Below, piece by piece: positions 1-6,537 of a stretch of DNA of 8,958 nt (the first letter of the stretch is position 1; every line of letters starts with the position of its first letter). The stretch covers positions 1 to 8,958 of the forward strand of contig DATBIO010000263.1 of the NCBI GenBank assembly GCA_036556965.1. Reading direction: 5' to 3'. The DNA comes from DATBIO01 sp036556965. GTDB taxonomy: Bacteria; Acidobacteriota; Vicinamibacteria; Fen-336. Made by a program: the position numbers and the translations under genes. The notes beneath the pieces are model-generated. The model was not told the origin of the DNA, ran no database searches, and saw only the letters and a list, made by a program, of their open reading frames with translations.

Positions 1-311
1 CCGAGCGCATGGCCGCGGACCCGGGGCTGGTCGGGCAGGCCTTCAACCTCAGCAACGGCCAGCCGGTCACCGTGATCGACGTGGCCACCCGGGTCCTCCG
101 CCTGATGGGCCGGACCGACCTCAGGCTCGACGTGCGCTCCGAGGCCAGGAACGAGATCGAGAAGCAGTACCTGGACTCGTCGAAGGCGCAGCGCGTCCTC
201 GGCTGGGGCAGCCGCTACGGCCTGGATGACGGCCTCCTGGAGACGATCGAGTGGTACCGCGCATACCTGAGCGAGGGGGACGCCGGCGGTGGCCGCAGCC
301 CCTTCGCCTGA
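1..311 (+). CDS. NAD-dependent epimerase/dehydratase, extended SDR family (3' part only)
   Basis: Only the C-terminal 102 residues are visible; the 5' end lies before the window and the first two bases belong to a split codon. The fragment has the substrate-binding end of an extended SDR nucleotide-sugar enzyme: a strand and turn reading AFNLSNGQPVTV, a helix ending RLMGRTDL, then EIEKQYLDSSKAQRVLGW, followed by the usual closing helix GLLETIEWYRAYL. The pattern 'QYLD-S-KA---LGW' is typical of sugar-nucleotide 4,6-dehydratases, where the Asp/Ser-Lys-Ala helix packs near the nucleotide. The overall wording most resembles CDP-glucose 4,6-dehydratase-like proteins, but GDP-mannose dehydratase-like enzymes share it and the catalytic YxxxK half is missing. 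The substrate is therefore not assigned. It overlaps the next SDR gene by 23 bases, which suggests consecutive steps in one nucleotide-sugar pathway in the cytoplasm. Confidence 0.85.
   Translation, partial: ERMAADPGLVGQAFNLSNGQPVTVIDVATRVLRLMGRTDLRLDVRSEARNEIEKQYLDSSKAQRVLGWGSRYGLDDGLLETIEWYRAYLSEGDAGGGRSPFA
273..280 (+). promoter_or_regulatory. Shine-Dalgarno site for the SDR gene at 289
   Basis: GAGGGGGA lies eight bases before the GTG at 289, inside the coding end of the upstream dehydratase gene. It is a good match to the anti-Shine-Dalgarno sequence at normal spacing. It supports the GTG start even though this start makes the two genes overlap by 23 bases. Confidence 0.55.
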
Positions 312-1224
312 GCCCCGGCGGGTCGCCGTCACCGGCTCGTCGGGCTTCGTCGGACGGCACCTGCTGAAGGCGCTCGACGCGGCGGGTGTGCCCGCCGCGT
401 CGTTCCATCGCTCGCGTCCGGAGCCGGCGCCGCCGTCCGACCGTGCCTGGGAGGTCGTCGATCCCCTCGATCCTTCTTCCGTGACGGCCGCCCTGCGGCG
501 CTCGGGCGCCACCGCGCTGATCCACCTGGCCGGGATGCGGGCGCCCGCCGGCGCCCCCCACGGCGCGAGCGCCACCGCCGAGGCCAACTTCGCCGCCGCC
601 GCCGTCTGCCTCGAGGCGGCCATGGAAGCGGGGCTGCGCCGCGTGGTGCTCCTCGGATCGGCGGAGGAGTACGGCCCGCAGGCGGGTCCCCTGCGCGAGG
701 ATGCGCCCCTGGACCCGCGGACGCCTTACGGCATCAGCAAGGCGGCCGCCACCTCCATGGCCCTCGCCCTCCACCGCGGCCGCGCGTGCCCGGTAGTGGT
801 GCTCCGCGCCTTCAGCGTCTACGGACCCCATCAACCGGCGCACATGTTCGTGGCGGAGGCGATCGCCTGCGCCGTGGGCCGCCAGCCCTTCCGGATGACG
901 GCCGGTGAGCAGAAGCGCGACCTCGTCTACGTGGAGGACGTGGTGACGGCGCTCCTCGCCGCCCTGGACGCTCCCGGCGTCGAGGGGCATGTGCTGAACG
1001 TCGGCAGCGGAACCGCGCATCGCCTTCGCGACGTGGCCGCGCTCATCTGGCGCCTCAGCGGCACCGACGCGCCGCTGCTCGTCGGGGAGCGGCCGGCGGT
1101 GCCCGAAGAGCTGTACGACACGTGGGCGGACGTGACACGCGCGGCGGACCTCCTGGGATGGCGCCCCCGCGTTCCCCTGGAGCGGGGCCTGGCCGACACC
1201 ATCGGCTGGGCGGCGCGGGCGTGA
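289..1224 (+). CDS. NAD(P)-dependent epimerase/dehydratase/reductase, extended SDR family
   Basis: A 311-residue protein of normal length for a nucleotide-sugar epimerase, dehydratase or 4-ketoreductase. The Rossmann motif TGSSGFVG is at residues 15-22, immediately after the first strand RVAVT. The strand IHLAG is at 78-82, the Ser of GSAEEYG at 124, and the catalytic Tyr147-Lys151 pair sits in PYGISKAA. The segment RDLVYVEDVV (210-219) and the C-terminal VTRAADLLGWRP (282-293) complete the family pattern. Thus the Ser-Tyr-Lys triad and cofactor loop are intact and the enzyme should be active in the cytoplasm. The GTG at 289 is chosen because no other start codon lies between it and the cofactor motif, and GAGGGGGA precedes it. 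The substrate cannot be read from sequence. Beside the upstream dehydratase, a 4-keto-6-deoxyhexose reductase or epimerase role is plausible, but it is an inference. Confidence 0.9.
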   Translation: MAAAPSPEPRRVAVTGSSGFVGRHLLKALDAAGVPAASFHRSRPEPAPPSDRAWEVVDPLDPSSVTAALRRSGATALIHLAGMRAPAGAPHGASATAEANFAAAAVCLEAAMEAGLRRVVLLGSAEEYGPQAGPLREDAPLDPRTPYGISKAAATSMALALHRGRACPVVVLRAFSVYGPHQPAHMFVAEAIACAVGRQPFRMTAGEQKRDLVYVEDVVTALLAALDAPGVEGHVLNVGSGTAHRLRDVAALIWRLSGTDAPLLVGERPAVPEELYDTWADVTRAADLLGWRPRVPLERGLADTIGWAARA

Positions 1225-2543
1225 GCGGCCCTCCGGTCGTGGTGCTCGGCGCCGGCCTCGCCGGGCTGAGCGCCGCGCAGCGGCTCGGCGACGCCTGCGA
1301 GGTCTTCGAGAAGGCCTCCTACGTGGGCGGCCATTGCCGGACGAAGGAGGTCGGCGGCTTCCTGTTCGACGAGGGCGCGCACGTCTTCTTCGGGAGCAAC
1401 GAGTGCGCGCAGCGCTTCGTCTGGGAGCCTCTCGGGGACGAGATGGTGAGACGGGAAGCCGAGATCTGGAACGACTACGGACAGCGTCGCTTCGGCCGCT
1501 ATCCCGTCCAGGCCAACGCCCACGCCCTCCCGCCCGAGCTGGCCACCCGCTGCGTGCTCGACTTCGTGGAGGCCTCGCGGGACGACGCGGCGCCGGTGCG
1601 GAACTACGCGGAGTGGTGCTACGCGTCCTTCGGACGGACCTTCGCGGACAACTTCATGCTCCGTTACGCCCGCAAGGTCTGGACCGTGGAGCCGGAGGAG
1701 CTGACCCTCGACTGGCTCGGGTCCAGCGTGGGCGGCCGCATCGCGCGCCCGTCCATGGAGCAGGTGCTGCGCGGCGCCATCGACCCCGTGCCCCAGACGC
1801 TGAACTACCTGACCCGGTTCGCCTACCCCGCCTCGGGCGGATTCGGGCGCATCGTCGCGCCGGTGGCCGGCGCCGCCGGCGCGGTCCGGCTGGGATGCGG
1901 GGTGGCCGCCATCGAGTCCGGCGCCCGCCGCGTCGTCCTCGAGGACGGGAGCGCGCGCCACTACCAGGCGGTGGTGGCCACCATGCCCCTCCCGGAGCTG
2001 GTGGCGCGCGTGGTGGATGCCCCGCCGGAGATCCGCGAAGCGGCGCGGCGGCTCATGTGGACATCGGTGCGCTGCGTCAACCTGGGCGTGCGCCGGCCGG
2101 ACGTCGGACCGGGCCACTGGGTCTACTTCTACGACGAGGAGGTGCCCTTCTTCCGGATCAGCTTTCCCTCCAAGCTGAGCGCCGGCAACGCGCCCGCCGG
2201 CACGAGCTCCGTCAGCTGCGAGGTCGCCTATTCGCGGCGGCGACCCCTCCCCGAGGACGGGCTCGCGGAGAGGGTGCTGGCCTGCCTTCGCCAGGAGGGG
2301 ATCCTGGACGACGCGGACGAGCTCCTGGTGCGCGACGAGATCGACATCCCCTACGCTTACGTGGTGTTCGACTTCGCGCGCGCGCAGGCGCTCTCCGCCA
2401 TCCACGCCTGGATGCGCGAGGTCGCCCTCTTCCCCTGTGGCCGCTTCGCGGAATGGGGGTACCACTGGAGCTTCGACGCCCTCGAGAGCGGGCAGCGGGT
2501 GGCGGAAGAGGTCGCGGGCCGGCTCGGGCTGCCGTCGCGGTAG
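1221..2543 (+). CDS. FAD-dependent oxidoreductase, amine oxidase / UDP-galactopyranose mutase-like
   Basis: A 440-residue flavoprotein. The N-terminus has the FAD dinucleotide motif GAGLAGLSAA (Gly10, Gly12, Gly15), the ribose-binding Glu30 at the end of the second strand, and the GG motif GGHCRT (36-41). FDEGAHVFFGSNE (49-61) resembles the flavin-site segment of protoporphyrinogen oxidase-like and UDP-galactopyranose mutase-like proteins. Next come WCYASFGRTF (132-141) and YARKVWT (149-155), a pattern common in flavoproteins of polysaccharide loci. The C-terminal FAD signature is GRFAEWGYHWSFDALESG (407-424). No signal peptide or membrane segment is seen. The GTG at 1221 sits in a GTGA overlap with the preceding stop; an in-frame start at 1122 would force a 103-base overlap and add 33 residues before the first FAD strand, so it is rejected. 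The reaction is unknown: ring contraction of a nucleotide sugar, or oxidation of a sugar or lipid carrier, are both possible. The cluster context favours the former only weakly. Confidence 0.85.
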   Translation: MSGPPVVVLGAGLAGLSAAQRLGDACEVFEKASYVGGHCRTKEVGGFLFDEGAHVFFGSNECAQRFVWEPLGDEMVRREAEIWNDYGQRRFGRYPVQANAHALPPELATRCVLDFVEASRDDAAPVRNYAEWCYASFGRTFADNFMLRYARKVWTVEPEELTLDWLGSSVGGRIARPSMEQVLRGAIDPVPQTLNYLTRFAYPASGGFGRIVAPVAGAAGAVRLGCGVAAIESGARRVVLEDGSARHYQAVVATMPLPELVARVVDAPPEIREAARRLMWTSVRCVNLGVRRPDVGPGHWVYFYDEEVPFFRISFPSKLSAGNAPAGTSSVSCEVAYSRRRPLPEDGLAERVLACLRQEGILDDADELLVRDEIDIPYAYVVFDFARAQALSAIHAWMREVALFPCGRFAEWGYHWSFDALESGQRVAEEVAGRLGLPSR

Positions 2544-2547
2544 GGTC

Positions 2548-3522
2548 GTGCCGTCCCGCATCAGCGTCTGCATTCCGGTCTACAACGGGGCCGCCTTCCT
2601 GGCCGCGGCGGTGGAGAGCGCCCTCGGCCAGGACGCCCCCGACTTCGAGGTCGTCGTCTGTGACAACGCCTCCACCGACGGGACGAGCGAGATCGCCGCG
2701 CGTTTCGGATCCCGAATCCGGCACGAGCGGTTCGAGGACCACGTCGGCCAGGCCGCCAACTGGAATCGCTGCCTGCGCCTGGCCGGCGGAGACCACGTCG
2801 TGCTCCTCCACGCCGACGACCTGCTCCTCCCCGGGCACTTGAAAGCGGCGGCGGCCATGCTCGATTCCCACCCGCGCGCCGGCTTCGTGCACTGCGCCGT
2901 CCAGCACATCGCCGAGGACGGCAAGCCGCTGCGCCTCCAGCGCCTGCAGCTCGAGGATGGGGTGGAGGACGGCCATGCCTTCGTGCGCCGGCTGCTCACC
3001 GACGGCTGCATCGTCAACCCCGCCGGCCCCATGATCCGGCGCGCGGCGCTCGACGCGGCGGGGCCCTTCGCCGAGCAGATCGTCTGGGGCGTGGACTGGC
3101 AGATGTGGATCCGCCTCGCCCTCACCGCGGACGTCGCCTACCTGGCCTCTCCCCTCGCCGCCTACCGCCATCACGGAGGAAGCGGCACCACCGCCGTCTT
3201 CGCGTCCGGCCGGCACACCCGAGACGAGACCTGGGCGGTGGAGGACCTGGCCGCGTCGCGGTCCGACTTCGCGTCCCTGGCCGGACTGGCGTGGTCCGGC
3301 GTCGCCCGGCGCGCGTGGTTCCGCGCGGAAGAGGCGTGCCAGGCGGGGGCGCTGCGCGAGGCCCGGGCCGGGCTGCGCGCCGCCGTCGCGCTCGATCCCC
3401 GGCTGCTGCTTGCGCCGCGGACCTGGGCCCTCGGGCTGGCCACCTTCTTCGGCTACGACCTCTTCGAGACGGCAAGGCGGTGGAAGTCGCGCCTTGGAGG
3501 CGGGGCTCCCTCGGGTGGCTGA
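2548..3522 (+). CDS. Glycosyltransferase family 2 with TPR-like C-terminal tail
   Basis: A 324-residue GT-A fold inverting transferase. The first strand ISVCIPVYNG (5-14) and the nucleotide-binding CDNASTDGT (38-46) are typical of GT2. GQAANWNRCL (67-76) precedes the metal site LLHADDLL (86-93), in which the first position of the usual DxD is His88 followed by Asp90-Asp91. A VHC strand lies at 114-116. GVDWQMWIR (181-189) carries the probable catalytic-base Asp183, and YRHHGGSGT follows. Residues about 254-285 read like one TPR-type helix pair (RAWFRAEEA, then ARAGLRAAVALDP). The start is the GTG four bases after the previous stop, because the first strand begins only four residues later. The ribosome site is weak (AGGG, two bases away), so coupled reinitiation is likely. 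It should act on the inner membrane face with a nucleotide-sugar donor. Donor and acceptor are not predictable. It is a paralogue of the gene at 5659. Confidence 0.9.
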   Translation: MPSRISVCIPVYNGAAFLAAAVESALGQDAPDFEVVVCDNASTDGTSEIAARFGSRIRHERFEDHVGQAANWNRCLRLAGGDHVVLLHADDLLLPGHLKAAAAMLDSHPRAGFVHCAVQHIAEDGKPLRLQRLQLEDGVEDGHAFVRRLLTDGCIVNPAGPMIRRAALDAAGPFAEQIVWGVDWQMWIRLALTADVAYLASPLAAYRHHGGSGTTAVFASGRHTRDETWAVEDLAASRSDFASLAGLAWSGVARRAWFRAEEACQAGALREARAGLRAAVALDPRLLLAPRTWALGLATFFGYDLFETARRWKSRLGGGAPSGG

Positions 3523-4507
3523 GCCGACCGCCGCTTCGCCGGAGGTCACGGTCGTCGTCCCGACCTACAACCGCGCGGACGCGCTGGGGCAGACCCTCGA
3601 CGCCCTCGCGCGCACCGACCTCCCGGGCCACCGCTGGGAGGCGGTGGTGGTGGACGACGGCTCGACGGACGGGACGCAGGCGGCAGTGGCCGCGCGCGCG
3701 CCCTCCTGGCCGGCCCCGCTCCGCTACGAGCGCCAGGCCAACGCCGGCGCGGCGGCCGCGCGCAACCGGGGCGCCGACCTCGCGCGGGGACGGATCCTCG
3801 TCTTCATCGACAACGACATCGTGGTCGCCCCCGACTTCGTCGCGAAGCACGTGGCGGCGGTCGGGGCGCACGCCGGCACCTGGATCATCGGCCGCATCGT
3901 CCACCCGGAGGAGCTGCGCGCCACTCCCTTCGGGCGCTATCGCGACGCCGTGTGGGAGTCCTTCCACCGTGCCGCGCCCGAAGGCGCGGAGGCGTCGGAG
4001 GGGATGACGGCGGCCAACCTCTCCCTCCCGCGCGAGGACTTCCTGCGCCTCGGGGGATTCGACACCGCCTTCACCATCGCGAGCTGCGAGGACGCCGACC
4101 TCGGGATGCGCGCCCGCCAGGCGGGCATCCGCATCGTCTATCGGCCGGACATCGTCGCCGTCCACAACGACTGGGCGGTGTCGCTGCGCTCCTTCGCGGA
4201 GCGGCAGCGGCTCTACAGCGTCTCCGACGTGCTCATGTGGCGAAAGTACGGGGAGGGCTCGCCGCGCGCGGCGCTGGTCCGCGAGAACGCGCCCATCGCC
4301 TGGGGGGGCGATCCCCCCGGCCGCGTCCTGCGGAAGGCGGTCAAGGCCTGCCTGGCCAACCCGGCCGGCCGCGCGCTCCTGCGCGCGCACGCGTGGCTCG
4401 CGGAGCGGCTGGCGCCGGACACGGCGTGGTGCCACCGGTCCTACGAGCTGCTGATCGCCGAGTCCATCTTCCGCGGCGTGCGCGCCGGACTGCAACGGTA
4501 CGGGTGA
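3515..4507 (+). CDS. Glycosyltransferase family 2
   Basis: A 330-residue GT2 protein. VTVVVPTYNRADAL (11-24) is the first strand, VVVDDGSTDGT (44-54) binds the nucleotide, and the motif QANAGAAAARNRGA (74-87) precedes the metal-binding FIDNDI (97-102, Asp99-Asn100-Asp101). AANLSLPREDF (166-176), GGFD (180-183) and CEDADLGMRARQAG (191-204) form the acceptor/catalytic region, with Glu192-Asp193 as the likely catalytic-base pair. All GT2 landmarks are intact. The C-terminal part, about residues 230-330, is basic and helical without a clear transmembrane span. I chose the GTG at 3515, which overlaps the upstream stop by eight bases; GGAGG lies 14 bases before it, slightly far. A TTG at 3494 would add only seven residues and is an alternative. 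The 'DND ... ED' form is typical of GT2 enzymes in O-antigen and exopolysaccharide loci. Sugar specificity is unknown. Confidence 0.9.
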   Translation: MAEPTAASPEVTVVVPTYNRADALGQTLDALARTDLPGHRWEAVVVDDGSTDGTQAAVAARAPSWPAPLRYERQANAGAAAARNRGADLARGRILVFIDNDIVVAPDFVAKHVAAVGAHAGTWIIGRIVHPEELRATPFGRYRDAVWESFHRAAPEGAEASEGMTAANLSLPREDFLRLGGFDTAFTIASCEDADLGMRARQAGIRIVYRPDIVAVHNDWAVSLRSFAERQRLYSVSDVLMWRKYGEGSPRAALVRENAPIAWGGDPPGRVLRKAVKACLANPAGRALLRAHAWLAERLAPDTAWCHRSYELLIAESIFRGVRAGLQRYG

Positions 4508-4514
4508 GCGGTCG

Positions 4515-5630
4515 ATGACCCCCATCTGGCACCTCATCGACGCGAGCGGGGACACGGCCTACTTCCGCTCCATTGCGCGCCACCACGACCGCGAGCGGTT
4601 CCCGGTCACCATCGGCTCCCTGGCCCCGGCGGGGCCCTTGCAGGAGGCCATGCGCGCCCACGGCGTGCCGACCTTCAGCCTGGACGCGCCGAGCCGCGCC
4701 GGCTACGGCGGCGCCCTCTGGCGGCTGATGCGCGCGCTCCGGCGCGCGCGGGGGGCCCTGCTGCACGCGCACTGCTTCGACCCCACCTGGCTTGGCCTGG
4801 CCGCGGCGCGCCTCGCGGGCCGTCCGTTCGTCTTCACCCGTCATCATTCCGACCACCACCTGCGCCTGGGCAAGCGCTGGCACACGCGCGTGGACGCCTT
4901 CTGCGCGGCCCGCGCCGACGGGGTCATCGCCGTCTCCGAAGCCACGCGCCGCATCGTGCTCGACGTGGAGGGGGCGTCGCGGGCACGCGTGACGGTGGTC
5001 CACAACGGCATCGATCCCATGCCCCGACCATCGGCGGGCGAGATCGAGGATGCCCGGCGGGGCCTCGAGGTGGGGGCATCCGCCGTCTGTCTGGTGCCCG
5101 CCCGCCTCCACGAGGAGAAGGGTCACCGCACGCTGCTCGAGGCGCTGCCCGCGGTGGTGAAGCGCTGCGGCCACGTGGCGGTCCTGTTCGCCGGGGCGGG
5201 CCCCGAACGGGAGCGCCTCCAGGCCGAGGTGCTCGCCCGCGGTCTGGAGGGCACCGTCCGGATCCTGGGACAGCGCGCGGACATGCCGGCACTCCTGGCC
5301 CTCTCGTGGCTGGTCGTGCTTCCCAGCCTGGCGGAGTCGTTCGGCCTGGCCGCGCTGGAGGCCTCGAGCGCGGGCGTGCCGGTGGTCGCTTCCGACGCGG
5401 GGGGCCTGCCCGAGGTCGTCGCGCACGAGCGCACGGGGCTCATCACGCCGCGGGGTGACGCCGCGGCGCTGGCGGAGGCCGTCTCGCGCGTGATCCTCGA
5501 CGCGGGCCTGCGGAATAGGTTCGGCGAGGAGGGCCAGAGGCGCGCGGCCGGGTTCAGCGCGGCGCGGATGGTGCAGGGATACGAGGGCGTCTACGCCGCC
5601 GTCCTCGAGGCGAGGCAGGGAGCTGCTTGA
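4515..5630 (+). CDS. Glycosyltransferase family 4 (GT-B, retaining)
   Basis: A 371-residue GT-B enzyme of normal length. The N-terminal acceptor domain contains LLHAHCFDP (82-90), the tract FTRHHSDHH (107-115) and GVIAVSEATRR (136-146). VVHNGID (161-167) marks the domain link. The donor domain starts with VPARLHEEKGH (194-204), which supplies the phosphate-binding Arg197 and Lys202. VLFAGAGPERERL (223-235) and the canonical PSLAESFGLAALEASSAGVP (270-289) follow, in which Glu274 and Glu282 form the EX7E pair. This is the most standard GT4 in the window and should be a cytoplasmic, membrane-associated retaining transferase. The ATG at 4515 is seven bases after the upstream stop, with GGGTGAG six bases before it. 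Repeat-unit assembly for a surface polysaccharide is inferred from the neighbours; the sugar is unknown. Confidence 0.92.
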   Translation: MTPIWHLIDASGDTAYFRSIARHHDRERFPVTIGSLAPAGPLQEAMRAHGVPTFSLDAPSRAGYGGALWRLMRALRRARGALLHAHCFDPTWLGLAAARLAGRPFVFTRHHSDHHLRLGKRWHTRVDAFCAARADGVIAVSEATRRIVLDVEGASRARVTVVHNGIDPMPRPSAGEIEDARRGLEVGASAVCLVPARLHEEKGHRTLLEALPAVVKRCGHVAVLFAGAGPERERLQAEVLARGLEGTVRILGQRADMPALLALSWLVVLPSLAESFGLAALEASSAGVPVVASDAGGLPEVVAHERTGLITPRGDAAALAEAVSRVILDAGLRNRFGEEGQRRAAGFSAARMVQGYEGVYAAVLEARQGAA

Positions 5631-5647
5631 GCGAGGCACCCGTGCGC

Positions 5648-5652
5648 CGGAG
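5648..5652 (+). promoter_or_regulatory. Shine-Dalgarno site for the GT2 gene at 5659
   Basis: CGGAG lies six bases before the GTG at 5659, within the 28-base gap that is the longest intergenic space in the window. It supports this start, which falls one residue before the first GT2 strand. Confidence 0.45.
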
Positions 5653-5658
5653 CAGCGC

Positions 5659-6537
5659 GTGAACACGACGGTCGTGATTCCCGTGTACAACCAGGCGACC
5701 TTCCTGGCGGAAGCCGTCGAGAGCGCGCTGGGACAGACGACGCCGCCCGGCGAAGTGGTGGTGGTGGACGATGGATCCACCGACGCCACCCCGGCCGTCC
5801 TGGGCACATTCGGCCCGCGCATTCGCGTGATACGACAGGCCAACGCCGGCGTGGCGTCCGCGCGCAACCGCGGCGCCCGGGAGGCGCGCGGCGACGTCCT
5901 CGCCTTCCTCGACGCCGACGACGCCTGGCTCCCGCGCAAGCTGGAGCGCCAGCTCGCGCGGTTCGACGGGCGCGACCTTGGCCTCGTCCACTGCGGCGTC
6001 GAGGACGTGTCGGACGACGGCCACCCGGTGCGGGTCCGGCTCAACGGGCTCGAGGGGCAGGTGGCCGACCGCCTGCTGGCCTTCGAGGAGCCCGTGATCC
6101 TGGGCGGCGGCAGCGCGGCCGTGATCCCGCGCGGCGTCTTCGAGGCGGTGGGCGGCTTCGACGAGCGCCTGTCCACCTCCGCCGACTGGGACCTCTACTA
6201 CCGCATCGCCCGGCGCTGGGAAGTGGGGTTCGTGCCCGAGGTGCTCGTACGCTACCGCGTTCACCCCGAAGGCATGCACCACAACGTCGCCGCCATGGAG
6301 CACGACATGCTGGCCGCCTACGCCCGCGCCTTCGGCGAGCGGGGCTCCACGCCGGCCGCCTTCCGGCGGCGCTGCTACGCGAACCTGCACGCCGTCCTCG
6401 CCGGCAGCTTCTTCGCGCGCGGCGCCTACGGCCGTTCGCTCCGCCACGGGCTCCGCAGCGTGGCGCTGCGGCCCCGCCACGCGCTGCGGGCGGTCGGCTA
6501 TCCCATGCGGGCACTGCGGCGGAAGCTGGGCGCGTGA
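5659..6537 (+). CDS. Glycosyltransferase family 2 with TPR-like C-terminal tail
   Basis: A 292-residue GT2 protein. The first strand TTVVIPVYNQATFL spans 3-16, VVVVDDGSTDAT 33-44, and QANAGVASARNRGA 60-73. The metal site is FLDADDAW (83-90), a full Asp85-x-Asp87 motif. LVHCGVED spans 109-116, GGFDERL 165-171, and SADWDLYYR (174-182) carries the likely catalytic-base region at Asp176/Asp178. A helical tail from about residue 234 to 275, with FFARGAYGRSLRHGL and then LRP, resembles a TPR pair, as in the GT2 at 2548. These two are clear paralogues: VESALGQ, VHC and the D-W catalytic motif sit at matching positions. The GTG start is supported by CGGAG six bases upstream. The next gene starts inside its stop codon (GTGA). 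Donor and acceptor are unknown; inner-face membrane glycosylation is inferred. Confidence 0.92.
   Translation: MNTTVVIPVYNQATFLAEAVESALGQTTPPGEVVVVDDGSTDATPAVLGTFGPRIRVIRQANAGVASARNRGAREARGDVLAFLDADDAWLPRKLERQLARFDGRDLGLVHCGVEDVSDDGHPVRVRLNGLEGQVADRLLAFEEPVILGGGSAAVIPRGVFEAVGGFDERLSTSADWDLYYRIARRWEVGFVPEVLVRYRVHPEGMHHNVAAMEHDMLAAYARAFGERGSTPAAFRRRCYANLHAVLAGSFFARGAYGRSLRHGLRSVALRPRHALRAVGYPMRALRRKLGA

Noticed and set aside
1122..1220. Upstream start for the flavoprotein
   Set aside because: It would add 33 low-complexity residues before the FAD strand and overlap the SDR gene by 103 bases. The GTG at 1221 gives a normal N-terminus.
2375..2385. Alternating CG tract (also 3691-3701) as a Z-DNA or regulatory element
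   Set aside because: These 11-base tracts are inside coding regions and are expected by chance from Arg/Ala codons at this GC content.
927..2573. 548-codon open frame on the minus strand
   Set aside because: It lies opposite the SDR and flavoprotein genes, reads as Arg/Gly/His/Ala-rich sequence without recognisable motifs, and is explained by the scarcity of stop codons in very GC-rich DNA.
1334..2842. 502-codon plus-strand frame overlapping the flavoprotein and first GT2
   Set aside because: It is an out-of-frame shadow with Arg/Gly/Ala-rich sequence, and both overlapped genes have complete family motifs. The frames at 3105-4007 and 3952-4518 are the same kind of shadow.
4303..4318. GC hairpin as a transcription terminator
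   Set aside because: It lies inside an intact coding sequence, has no following T-run, and the operon clearly continues.
5631..5658. Longest intergenic gap as an internal promoter
   Set aside because: The 28 bases are GC-rich, contain only a ribosome-binding site, and show no -10 or -35-like pair.
4341..6176. 611-codon open frame on the minus strand
   Set aside because: It is antisense to three well-supported glycosyltransferase genes and has low-complexity composition without domains. The same applies to the long minus-strand frames at 121-1020, 2212-3549, 3122-4555, 5554-6480, 7149-8057 and 7730-8662.
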